Of a stretch of 64,000 bases of DNA, positions 24,511-34,559 are shown piece after piece; within the stretch, counting starts at the first letter, position 1; each line of letters begins with the position of its first letter. The position numbers and the translations under genes were made by a program. A model generated the notes under the pieces. That model searched no databases, had not been told where the DNA came from, and saw only the letters and a list, made by a program, of their open reading frames with translations. Source of the DNA: Cryptococcus deneoformans JEC21 (Eukaryota > Basidiomycota > Tremellomycetes > Tremellales > Cryptococcaceae). The stretch is taken from assembly GCF_000091045.1 (NCBI RefSeq), contig NC_006681.1:714947-778946 (forward strand). The letters run 5' to 3'.

Positions 24511-26668
24511 ATGCTCCAATACCGCCTACTTGCGGCCATCGCTCTCAACACAGCCGTTTACGCATCTCCCGCCCCGAATCATTTCGTTCTGACTAGTCCA
24601 GAAGAGGTTCTTGATCGCAGTTACGATTCTTATCCTTACTTTTCGCACGGGCAGAAAGAGATTGAGGCGATAACTATATATGATGGAACGGGCTATGTCC
24701 AAGAGTACTCCATCGAGCTGCCTCATGCGGCTGTCTGGACCGAACAGGGGTGGTTGAGTCGGTGGTTGGCTTTGGGCGGAGAGGGCGAAGTTGTTGTCCA
24801 TGTAAGATTTTAGAACGTCTAAACGAACTGAACTGATTGTAACTTAACCTAATTGTAGCTGGATGACCCCAAGGGAGCAGAAAAAGCAGAAAACATTACC
24901 CTTCCCCACCGCCCAGCCGCTTTCCCATCCCATCCATCCATCTCGCTTCCGCTCTCTGGTCGTCTCCTCCCATTCTCTTCATTCCTCACTCCGTCCGCCT
25001 CCCATTCCCCTTCTGAGCTACTCGCATGTATCCCGTCCAGTATCATTCCTCGACCACCAACACGTCCTGGGAAATCGGAAGATGTGAAGATTGCACTGAT
25101 CGAAAGGGGCACATGTGACTTCGCGACGAAAGCAATGGCAGCACAAGATAGGGGTGCGCATGCGGTCATTGTGGGTGATACAAAGGCGAGAGCTGGGGAG
25201 ACGGACGCGGAGGGTAGGAAGAGGGAGGGATTGATCACAATGTTTTCGCCTCGTGGGTTGTGTATCTGCTCATGGGAGGTATGATTGCTGATTTTGTTAG
25301 TAGAGGAGACAGATAGTCTCTATATTCCGGCAGTATTTGTTTCTCGCGCGTCATATCTTGGGTTAAGAGACTTGCTTGCCAATCAGACAGGCTCAAAAAG
25401 CCCTGGTCAGGGGCTATACATTGACATTAGTGAAGGCTCCGATGAAGGAAAGTGAGTCATCATTTTGTTCCTGGTATCTGTCAAGCTGATCGTTTCAAAG
25501 CGCTCTCTCAGGTCTACTTTCGTTTGCAATACTTATGCCCACCTTGTTTTTATTGGCTATGATTGGTATCCACCGTCTCCGTGTTGTTCGGTATGTCCAC
25601 TTTATTCCTGCCTTACGCAGTGCAGTATCTTACTGACGTTGTCTTTCAAGCCAACGTGAAGCAGATCGTGCCCCAGCAATGGTCGTCCTCAGTCTTCCCG
25701 AACGAGTCTGGACACCCGATATCGTCTGGGAGAAGGACGATGATTCGTCCGAAGGGCCTGGGAGTCCTAGTCCGGAAGGTGGGGAGAGAAGTCTGCTTAC
25801 AGATGAACAAGAGGTACATGACTCTCAGAGGTCCATTTTAAACGATCCCACAGACGCCGATGCATCACAAACTCACCCTCCACCGCCTGTCGATCTTTCA
25901 ATCATTTCCCCTCCACTTCTCCCGCCTTTAACCGAGACCAACCCATCCTTCTCCCCTATCCTCCCTGCCCATCCCCCGCTATCTTCTTCCACAGATAACG
26001 CCGGCCCAAGCCGGAATAGCAGAAAACACAAACGCCCGACAAGACGGTACTTTTCCAAAGATGAGTGTGCTATCTGTATGGACGCGTTTGAAAAAGGTGA
26101 CATTGTCCGAATCTTGCCATGCGGACATGTCTTTCATAAAGAGGAATGTGACGAGTGGTTGATGAAATGGCGGAAGCTCGTGCGTTTCATTTATTTATCC
26201 TTCTTTTCTGTTTATGTTTACGAACAGCGGGAACAGCGAGAATTAAAAGCTAATATGGGGTGATAATAGTGTCCGACATGCCGAGCAGACGTAACGCTCC
26301 CTCAAGTGAAGATTAAAGGCTCCACCATGACACCCGTCATCGGTCCACCCATGGCCGTCGATGCTGATCGTACCGAGCAAACTCCATCTTCTTTCGATAC
26401 CCTGGCCGCTTTCCCGAACCCAGACTTCAACTCAAATTTGGGGGGAGGAACCCTCGGCTCAGGTCCAGGCACATCATCGTCTCCATCCAGACCATGGAGG
26501 TTGCCGGAAGTTTGGAGGGATGTGAGGGAAAGGCTAATTGGATGGGTCGGTCCTGGGTTCGGGCTAAGGAGGACGGGGGTGAGGCTTGGTGAGGGAGAGG
26601 AGGAGGGAGGGGCAGGGGAAGAAGAAGAGGAGAGGGAAAGGATGGTCGCTGGAGAAGAGTCCGTTTGA
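24511..26668 (+). CDS. PA-TM-RING ubiquitin E3 ligase
   Basis: About six exons, roughly 570 aa. Domain order is that of RNF13-type endomembrane E3 ligases. A signal peptide (MLQYRLLAAIALNTAVYA) is followed by a lumenal PA domain with KIALIERGTCDFATKAMAAQDRGAHAVIVGD, then MFSPHSLYIPAVFVS after splicing across 25253-25312. One membrane span (GLLSFAILMPTLFLLAMIG), a basic stop-transfer (HRLRVV) and a Ser/Pro-rich cytosolic linker come next. The RING begins CAICMDAFEKGDIVRILPCGHVFHKEEC and ends CPTC after an intron (donor near 26179, acceptor 26270). Such proteins sort and degrade membrane cargo. The RING has one residue more than usual between the second His and the next Cys (H-x3-C), with the following spacing to Trp shortened. 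The tail is Gly/Glu/Arg-rich. Confidence 0.88.
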
Positions 26669-27488
26669 GCGTCTTTCCTAGGCCATCGCCATTGCTCGGA
26701 CTCACCGGTACACCACCTCATTCATGACTTTTCTTCCATTGCCTCGAAGTCCGGCCAACGCAGCCATACTCCCCTCGAGGCTAGACTGTACAACCTTACG
26801 TTCTCCACACCTGTTTATTTGTAATCGCCCCTCGGATATACCTTTGCTCTTGCTTACACTTGTTTAACCTATTCATCCATATTTAACGTTAACGCCACCA
26901 TACGTTTCCGTCTCATGATGTCGATGTTTCTTTACCTCTTTCGGGTAATGTTTATATTGATTCCATGATGCCCTTGTTAGTCTCTAATGTCCTTTATTTG
27001 TTTGTTGTGTCAAGTGTAAATATGTCTTCTTTTCTATGTCTGTAGAAGCAGGATACGATTTGTAGGTTGTACGTACGAATTTTATGAGATTATGCATGAT
27101 CAGTTCATTATTCATCTTCTACTCTGCTTCCTCTGTCCTTCCGTCGTTTCATTGGTTATGCATATGTATTGACCTTGGTAACAACGATGGCTTGAGCAGA
27201 AACAAAAAAAAAAACCGTTTGGAGAAGATGTCATGTAGTAGCCGATCCGTGTTCGGATTTGTCGACATTCCCACGGTCATTTATTTCCATACATTGTCAA
27301 CGCGTTCTGCGTGACCGACGGAACATCCACCGTCTTCGTTCGTCGGACCACAATTTAATCAAGTCTCAACCCAAGTCCCATCGATCACACGTTCATCTAG
27401 ATAGGGATCTATAATATTGAGGTATTAAACGAACTGCCGCCCCTATAATCTGCAGCATTACATCCAAATCAGACAAGCAAGCCACAAC
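26669..27488. other. Intergenic, no gene seen
   Basis: The 3' region of the RING gene is T-rich with many TTTATT-like runs. The last 100 bp are the prefoldin leader. No gene is supported. Confidence 0.5.
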
Positions 27489-28439
27489 ATGTCGACCCTT
27501 TCAGACGACACTCTCCGTAAAATCCTCCTCCAAATCCAGACCCAAGTACGTTCCCTCTTCCTCCCCCTTTTCTTTCCTATCCTTTCAATGTGCATCTATT
27601 ATTCATGTGCTAACCATTCCATAACCATTAAAAATAACCAGGCGATAACCTCCCAAAAACAATTAGCCGTTGTCAAAGCCCAAATTACATCTAAAGAGAA
27701 GGAGCGTCGGATCTTGGCTCTACAAGTGAAAGAGCTCGGGAATGTTCCTGGGGACGGGGGGATGTACAAGGGCGTTGGAAAGATGTGGGTCTCAGTCTCC
27801 ATCACACTCCTTTTACTTTTCGTTTCTCTTTCTTGATCATAATTCGATTATGATGAAGAGGCATTTGGGGGTAGGGGTATATCGTGGCCTGGGCAGTGTC
27901 TGGTCTAAATGAGCGCCCGGAGGAGCATGACCGCTGACAACTAGAAACGAAAAAAACCAGGTTTATCGAACAACCGCGACAAGAGATTAACAAGGAGAAT
28001 GTAGAGCAAGAGAAACAACTCGCAGAGGACGTTCAGAACCTTTCCAAAAAGGTATGTTCTCCACTTGCTTCCTCTCTTGCTGGGAGTAGTGCAGTATGCG
28101 TAGCGTGTAACATCATCTGACCTTGGGCTGGGATTCGCGTTTCTTTTATTTAGGCAAAGTACTTGGAGAAACAATTCGACGAAGCGAACAATCAATTAAA
28201 AGATATCGTACGTGCTTTCTGCTGCCACCTTCTTTCCTGCAAACTCTTTTCCTACCTTTTGCCATTTATTCTCCTCTTTCCAGATCGTGTGGGGATCCTC
28301 TTGGTATAAATCTGACAAAAAGGATGATTTTAGTTCCACGCCCAAAAACGACAAGAACAAAGCTAGACCCGACTGGAATATTAGTCAGAGGGTGAACGAG
28401 AGCTGTTTTTTGCTCTGGCTGGCTTTTAGACTCTGCTAG
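27489..28439 (+). CDS. PFD1: Prefoldin subunit 1
   Basis: Beta-type prefoldin subunit of the hexameric cytosolic chaperone that hands actin and tubulin to CCT. Exons are 27489-27545 and 27642-27784, then from 27961 two or more short exons. The N-terminal helix (DDTLRKILLQIQTQAITSQKQLAVVKAQI) and C-terminal helix (KQLAEDVQNLSKKAKYLEKQFDEANNQLKDI) flank the beta hairpin GGMYKGVGKMFIEQP, which matches the human MYEGVGRMFI. The 176 nt intron (27785-27960) is long for this window but restores the hairpin exactly. The exon after the last intron encodes WGSSWYKSDKK and a tail up to a stop at 28439. That tail is unlike other prefoldins and the 3' end is less certain. Confidence 0.85.
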
Positions 28440-29151
28440 CCTTTATGTATTTGTATCTTTAAGTCGTTGTGTTTACGTTTTATTCCTTTGATGCGCTTAC
28501 TTGGGAGTTCAGCCCGAGGAGGGGATACTCGGACCACAAAAAGAGAGTGGTCAAAAGACCCTCCCCGGCATGGTAAAGTGACTGAAATGTGTCTCGTGTT
28601 TCGCGATTCCATATTCTCAATCGGAGCTGGCCCCCTTCGGATACGTAGAATGGAGATTTCGATCGAACGCTACCTGGATGGGCCTGTGCGCAAGGACTTC
28701 CAGCCTTTCGATGTGGGGCTTCTTTGACGCTTTCCTACACACTGCACTCTGCACTTTATTGTTTGCAGTAATGTGCAATTCATCTAGGGAATACTGCCAT
28801 ACCAGACTCTTACGACACTCGAATGGGTTCTCCCTGTCAAAAGGGATGGATACGTTATTTAGCATGTCTTATTTCCTTATTTCTTCACTTCCGAAGCTTG
28901 GAAAAAAGGGGCTCGTGACAGAAACACGAAATGGACAAGAAAAAACCAATCGAATATGGGAGCAAAGCATTTTTTTGGATTCATGCCTGTTTTGTTTCTC
29001 TCTCCTACTCGCCATCCGCTCCCTGCTGAGTATTCAAAAATTACACAGAGCCTCCTCCCTCGGTTTTTACAACCCCCCATTCCCCCTTTTTCTCCAACTC
29101 TGACTTCTCGTCCGCTCCGTGACACTGACTCTACTGCTGCTGAGATGTGGC
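28440..29151. other. Intergenic between convergent genes
   Basis: Shared 3' region of the prefoldin and NAC-alpha genes. Open frames occur (for example 28678-29103) but have no coding support. Confidence 0.5.
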
Positions 29152-29319
29152 TTATTGGAGCTTCATGACTGGATATCAAGGGAAGAGAAAAGGTCAGCGC
29201 TAACTCTTTCTACAGCAGGTAGGAAGTAGGGAACTTGAGAATGAAAGATGAAGGAGGGAGCAAGGAAGAAGGAAGGACGGAAGAACTTTAACATACTAGC
29301 ATTGATCAAGTCACCCTTT

Positions 29320-29363
<44 letters not shown>

Positions 29364-29625
29364 CTGGGCGACGATGAGTTGAATCTCTTCGTCAGAGACC
29401 TTGAAGTCGCCAGAAGCGGAAGCGTCGGTAGCCTCGCCAGAGGGGGCAGGGGCGGAAGAGTCGGTGGAGGGCCTAAGAGGAAGCGTTAGTGATGACCACA
29501 TCTCGCTGCGCTCGGCCCCATCCATCCATCCATCCATCCATCCGCCAATCCATCACCCATCACCTCCGCTCCGTCCGGGACGTTCGGCTCGCTCGTTCGG
29601 GACTTACGCATCCTGCATCAACTCC

Positions 29626-29678
<53 letters not shown>

Positions 29679-29691
29679 GGCGGCCTGGCTA

Positions 29692-29723
<32 letters not shown>

Positions 29724-29742
29724 CGCCGCACTGTTGGGGTCC

Positions 29743-29805
<63 letters not shown>

Positions 29806-29850
29806 CTAGAAACGACAAGGAGGACGTTGCGGGCTCGTCGGAGGGTGACT

Positions 29851-29882
<32 letters not shown>

Positions 29883-29907
29883 CCCTTCGAGAGCCTTCCT
29901 GGCCTTG

Positions 29908-29965
<58 letters not shown>

Positions 29966-29990
29966 CGATGTGGAGGTTCTCGATGGACAT
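29152..29990 (-). CDS. EGD2: Nascent polypeptide-associated complex subunit alpha
   Basis: Three exons (29990 to about 29608, about 29473-29296, and a 15 nt last exon ending at 29152), about 190 aa. NAC binds nascent chains at the ribosome exit and blocks false ER targeting by SRP. The NAC domain is clear: [29 protein letters not shown], then [30 protein letters not shown] Gln/Ala-rich linker ([17 protein letters not shown]) leads to the C-terminal UBA domain ([24 protein letters not shown]). The last intron (donor GTATGT just after LINA) joins to a tiny exon giving INAIMKLQ-stop, the usual family ending. The gene is divergent from the Sec14-like gene, with 288 bp between starts. Confidence 0.93.
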
Positions 29991-30278
29991 GGCGGTGTGT
30001 GCGGTGGGGGTTGTTTCAAAGACGGGCTAGCAACAGCGCTATAACCCACGGCGCGCGGTGGTGAAAAGGAGACAGTTTGGGGTGATGTGGCATTTGCGAT
30101 TATGTAACACCACGTGGCTGCGTGGAGCTGCCCGATGATGACGCTGGGCGCCGACGGAGCGTGGCCGAGGAGTTCTGTCAGCGGCGGTCGGTCATCCGGT
30201 CGATGACCGATTATGAGCAGCGATAAATTCATCAGCAATCTTTTCTCTCTGTCTCTCTTTGACACCCCGCCCACCGCC

Positions 30279-32001
30279 ATGTCCTTCTTCAAGTCAAGAT
30301 CTGCCTCGGCGTCCACCGCCTCCCTCAAGCCAGAGTCCTTGGGCCCAAAGACCAGTGAGGTCTTCACCGTGCCCCCGCAAGAATCGAGCGTGAAGAAAAG
30401 GTGGGAGTATGATGATCATCAACTCGGCCTCGTACGTTCGTTTCTTTTGTCTCCGCCGGCAGCCGGTGTCAATCGCTGACTTGTCACCACAGATCGCGCA
30501 ACTCAAAGAGGTCGGTCTGCCATACACAGATGAATCAATGAAGGCACTAATGCACTTTTTGGCAGTACACCAAAACTATCGCCCTCCCAGAGTCTGACGA
30601 GTACTACCCTTGGGAGCAGCGTTTCCTTTCTGATCCTGCTACCCATGCCCGATACATGCGCGCCGCTAAATGGAAGCTCCATGACGGCAAGCACAGGATC
30701 AGGGGAACGATGGAATGGAGGAGGGAGTATAAGCCAGAACTGATACAGCCCGATGATGTTGGTGTTGAGGCCGAGACTGGTAAGATGTAAGATTTGCTTC
30801 TCCTCTTTTTTGGGGCCCAATGAGGGGTGGACGGGGTTGGGTGCGAATTTTGGCTGACGCGACGTCTACGCGTAGTATCCTTACAGGCTTCGATATGGAT
30901 GCCCGACCAATCCTCTACATGCGACCCGGTAGGGAAAACACCGAGACGAGCCCGAGGCAAATTAGGCATCTTATCTATCATCTGTACGTTTTTTTTATTC
31001 CCCTTCCACTCTTGGGGTTAGACAAACGTGTTTACTGACCGATATCGTAGTGAACGAGCAATCGACTTGATGCCTCCTGGTCAAGAACAAGTCGCCATCA
31101 TCGTCGACGTAAGTCCAATCTCCTCTTCCTCCTCACTTCTCACCTTCTCTTTCTTTCCCCTGCTCCTTTCTCCTCCTTAGGGTCCCGCTGACACCTACAC
31201 CATCACACGAACAGTACAAATCTGCTACATCCCAATCCAATCCTTCCATTGGTACAGCCCGCAAGGTGCTCCACATTCTCCAGAATCATTATGTTGAACG
31301 ACTTGGGAGGGGTTTGGTCGTCAACATGCCGTATGTCGTTTTTCTTTGGTTACGCCTTGCAATCAAACGAAACAATGGCTGACTCTATATGATTCCTGAA
31401 TAAAAACAGATGGTGGATCAACGCCTTTTTCTCCGGTATCTCCCCCTTCATGGACCCCATCACCCGCGACAAGATCCGATTCAACCCCCGTCTACTCGAC
31501 CTCGTCCCCGCCGCCCACCTCGACTCAGAGTTCGGTGGGGACTATAATTTCACATATGATTATTCCGTTTACTGGAAGACGATTACCGAGTTTTGTCATA
31601 TTGCTCCGAACGGGAGGCGGGTGCCTCCTCCGGGCAAGGAGGAGGAGGGGAAGGGGAGGGAAGGGTGGATCCCGCCTGCGGGGAATGGGATAAAAGCTGC
31701 GGTGGAGGGGTACGTGCCGAAAGAGGGGACCGTGAAGAGCGGAGAAATCGTCAAGGCTGGCGAAAAGAATGAAAAGTCAGAGAAGACGGGGAAGGGTGCT
31801 GCCGCTACAAGTGCAAATGGCGTCGCCGGTGCCGCTCCTACCGCTTCCTCCACCACCGCCCCCGCCCCACCAGAAAAAGAAATGGAATCCCTAGCCATCC
31901 AAACAGCCCCTGGCGAACCAATCGGCGGGTCCGTGTTTGATCATCCGCCTAGTGAGGGTGAAGTGCATGAGGCGAAGAAGAGTTTGAATGTTTCTGCGTA
32001 A
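30279..32001 (+). CDS. Sec14/CRAL-TRIO phosphatidylinositol transfer protein (PDR16-like)
   Basis: About seven exons, roughly 440 aa. Sec14-like proteins bind and move phosphatidylinositol or sterol between membranes; yeast Pdr16/Pdr17 affect azole tolerance. The N-terminal CRAL-TRIO helices (PWEQRFLSDPATHARYMRAAKWKLHDG) precede the lipid pocket. That pocket holds [85 protein letters not shown] and SPFMDPITRDKIRFN, a near match to the Pdr16 group. Beyond the domain (about residue 325 on), the protein has a low-complexity tail rich in Lys/Glu/Gly and then Ala/Thr/Pro. The start at 30279 (MSFFKSRS) was chosen because the upstream in-frame region reads like a T-rich leader. Confidence 0.88.
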
Positions 32002-32920
32002 GCCGGGAACTCGTTTTACACGAAAACATTATTGAAAACCATCCCGCTCTATAAATTATGGATTGTTTTATTACTTTAGATTTTTCTGAATTTGGTACAA
32101 TACGGAAGAGTAACTAGCCGCTTTGTTTAGTATACAATAGTACTTCGCTCTGCATTGCTTTGCATTTCTTTTCGTCTTGGTAAACCAGCGCGTTGTCAGT
32201 TTCCGAGAGATGGGCGGAATGGCATGGTTTGTAGGGCAGGCCGGTTCGTGGGTGTCATAAGCTTACCGAAAGGAACCACCCGGCCCCTCCATCCGAAGCT
32301 CAAGACGTAAAGCTAATTACAAGTAAAACAAAGGGGAGTCTTAACCAGCCAACTAACCTCCAAAATGCGTATAAATGACTAAAGTAAAAAGACATTATGA
32401 TAAGCATTTTGAGCACCTTTTAACCCACCTTCAAATGGAGTGTCCTTCAAGTTCTTCTATCCTTCCAAATAGTTCATAAGGTTGTTAAAATATACGCCCT
32501 CTTATAAAAATCAGTCATAGGCATATCGCCACTGAATAATCGCAATTAGGATATCAGCATATTGACCAGCAGGAAGAGTGTTGACCGATGATAGGTTAAT
32601 GATCAAGGTATATGTATTCCTTGATGTCATGGCTACTCAGTAAAATATATGAAAAACGTCTTTATGCATTTATGCCAGCTGCTGCGACATTCGTTCCTCG
32701 TATCTAAATGCTACCAATCCCAATCTTCGTAGTGATGAATCGCCCAATGCTAATAAGCAATGTCCCCCCATCTGCCGAACAAACATTCCCAAGAAACCAC
32801 AAGCTATTTCCCACGCAATGCAACGATACAACCATTTTCTTCTTTGTCTGAATCCATAAAACCCCCCATCATCCCCTATCCTTTTCCCTCTTTCTGCCAA
32901 AACTCCAAAACACCTTATGC
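32002..32920. other. Intergenic between convergent genes
   Basis: AT-rich 3' flanks of the Sec14-like and deaminase genes. No gene is seen. Confidence 0.5.
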
Positions 32921-33906
32921 TCAAGCAACAGGCTTGCAAATCTGTTCCTCTCCATGCCTGTGGCACCCCTCAGGACAAGGATAATCAAGGTTAAACTGCC
33001 AAGCGAGTCGCGGGTCGGTCTCATTGTTACCCACATGCCCGACGACTTGTGTGACCGGTCGACCGCCGCCGAAACCGGGTTGGACGACGGCAGCTTTACG
33101 GAGCCATTTGTTACGGACGGAGACGAGGTATTCGGTCCAACCCATGCTGACTAGATCGGGACTCGAAGTACCGTAGACGACTCGTTTGAAGCCAGCTGTA
33201 TGAAGGCATTAATAAAACCAATTTCTCACTTTGGACCCGTTGGCCGGTAGATCTCAATGGTGGGAGAGTGGGGAATACGTACATTGAAGGATTGTGGAGC
33301 CGCACATGGGACAACTGGGCGGGGAATATTTAGCTCAGCGTAACATACAGATATGTCAAGTACGTTACGTACGGTTCGGCGGTGGTGTAAATCCAAGATT
33401 GAGGCCAGATTTCAGTAATCTGTAAGACTTGTCAGTCATACGACAAGCTTGTGAAGCGTGAGAATATCACCTGAGCAGGTGTCCAGCCAAGCTCTGTGTA
33501 CTTCTTAACGCAGTTCTTGAAAGATTGTCGGTCAGCCCTGTGCTTGATAATTTAATAATCATAGAAGCTTACACGAATAGCATTAACTTCACCGTGTTCA
33601 GTAGGGTCTCCAATTTCAAGCTGTGAGTTGTATCCAGAACATAACAACTCGTTGTTAGAAGCGTTCACAATAACCTTTGCCCCTGCTAGTTAGCTCGGAT
33701 AATTACATAAAGTCATCGCGGTTGACACTTACAGAGCCATAGGCGTTGAAATGACAGGGAGGCATCACCTCAATAGACTTGCGCATCCAGTGGAGGTCGA
33801 CTTCGTACGGGACGTTGTCCGAATGAGTGGGGTTCGCTCCGGATTTGAGGGCGTAGAGCCCAGCCATGGCAGTGACGCTGGCACCGAGGATCGCCTGAAT
33901 AAACAT
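32921..33906 (-). CDS. Zinc-dependent CMP/guanine-type deaminase family protein with signal peptide
   Basis: About six short exons, roughly 240 aa. The zinc site of the cytidine/deoxycytidylate/guanine deaminase superfamily is intact: HGEVNAIR (H-x-E, near 33574-33597) and, across an intron with a GTACGT donor, EPCPMCGSTIL (P-C-x2-C, near 33310 and 33370). The N-terminus (MFIQAILGASVTAMAGLYAL) looks like a signal peptide or membrane anchor, so the enzyme probably acts in the secretory pathway or outside. The C-terminal part has a further His/Cys-rich patch (CPEGCHRHGEEQICKP) that may be disulfide-bonded. The substrate is unknown. It shares a 653 bp promoter with the divergent purine-cytosine permease, hinting at base or nucleoside salvage, which is inference. 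Confidence 0.82.
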
Positions 33907-33972
33907 AGTCGAGGTTGCTGGTGGAAATTTACCGTGTACAAGCGTAGAAATGCAATGGAAGATATAATAATA
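33907..33972. other. Deaminase-side promoter segment
   Basis: Short leader region between the deaminase start and the MITE-like element, ending in the TA dinucleotide (33971-33972) that flanks the element. Confidence 0.4.
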
Positions 33973-34260
33973 GCCCGTTTCAAATATAAATAAAATTCGC
34001 GTCGCAACTTAGTTCTTGGACGGAATCAAATTTCGCTAACTTTGTATGGTGATATTTGAAACCCTTTTTGACGTCTTTTTTACTTGGGTCAATCTTAACT
34101 TGTTGTACTTTTAATTTATAAGATTGGTCTTAGCTAATTTTGGCCGTTTTCGACCGTTCTTAGTTAGCTGCCGATAATATATTAGTTAATTCCCCATACA
34201 AACCTTAAAAGTTAAAAACTAAGACCGATCCAGGTCTTAACTTTTATATTTGAAACAGGC
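33973..34260. mobile_element. MITE-like element with terminal inverted repeats and TA target duplication
   Basis: The ends are inverted repeats of about 18-20 bp: the left begins GCCCGTTTCAAATATAAA and the right ends TTTATATTTGAAACAGGC, differing at one position. Each end is flanked by TA (33971-33972 and 34261-34262), the duplication made by Tc1/mariner-type transposases. The 288 bp body is AT-rich, has no open frame and contains internal inverted repeats (GGTCTTAG with CTAAGACC). The right 130 bp or so recur at 58805-58928. It lies in the shared promoter of the deaminase and permease genes. Confidence 0.8.
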
Positions 34261-34470
34261 TATTCTCACAGTTTGTAGAACGCCGCGTCAGGTCGTCGAG
34301 GGGCAAATTCGGCGGCCCCCGCGGACATTCACAACAACAGATCCTCGGACAGTTTCAAAAAAGGCCTTCCACGGCACATCTTAAGCCTAACGCATATTCG
34401 GCTGATGTTCAAGGGGATAAAGAATTCTAACCTATCGCATGCTCACCATTGCCTACGTATAAGCACTGAA

Positions 34471-34488
34471 TGTATGTATATATACATC
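34471..34488 (+). promoter_or_regulatory. Possible TATA element of the permease gene
   Basis: A TGTATGTATATATACATC stretch lies about 75-90 bp upstream of the permease ATG at 34560. Position and composition suit a TATA box, but no transcript start can be seen. Confidence 0.3.
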
Positions 34489-34559
34489 CAGTTATTGGAA
34501 CCTTTACAGGAACTCTGAACTGCTTTTCATCTTGGACCAAGTAAACACATCATTCAAAC

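Noticed and set aside
27785..27960. Separate gene inside the long prefoldin intron
   Set aside because: No frame of note; the intron only looks large because others here are about 50 nt.
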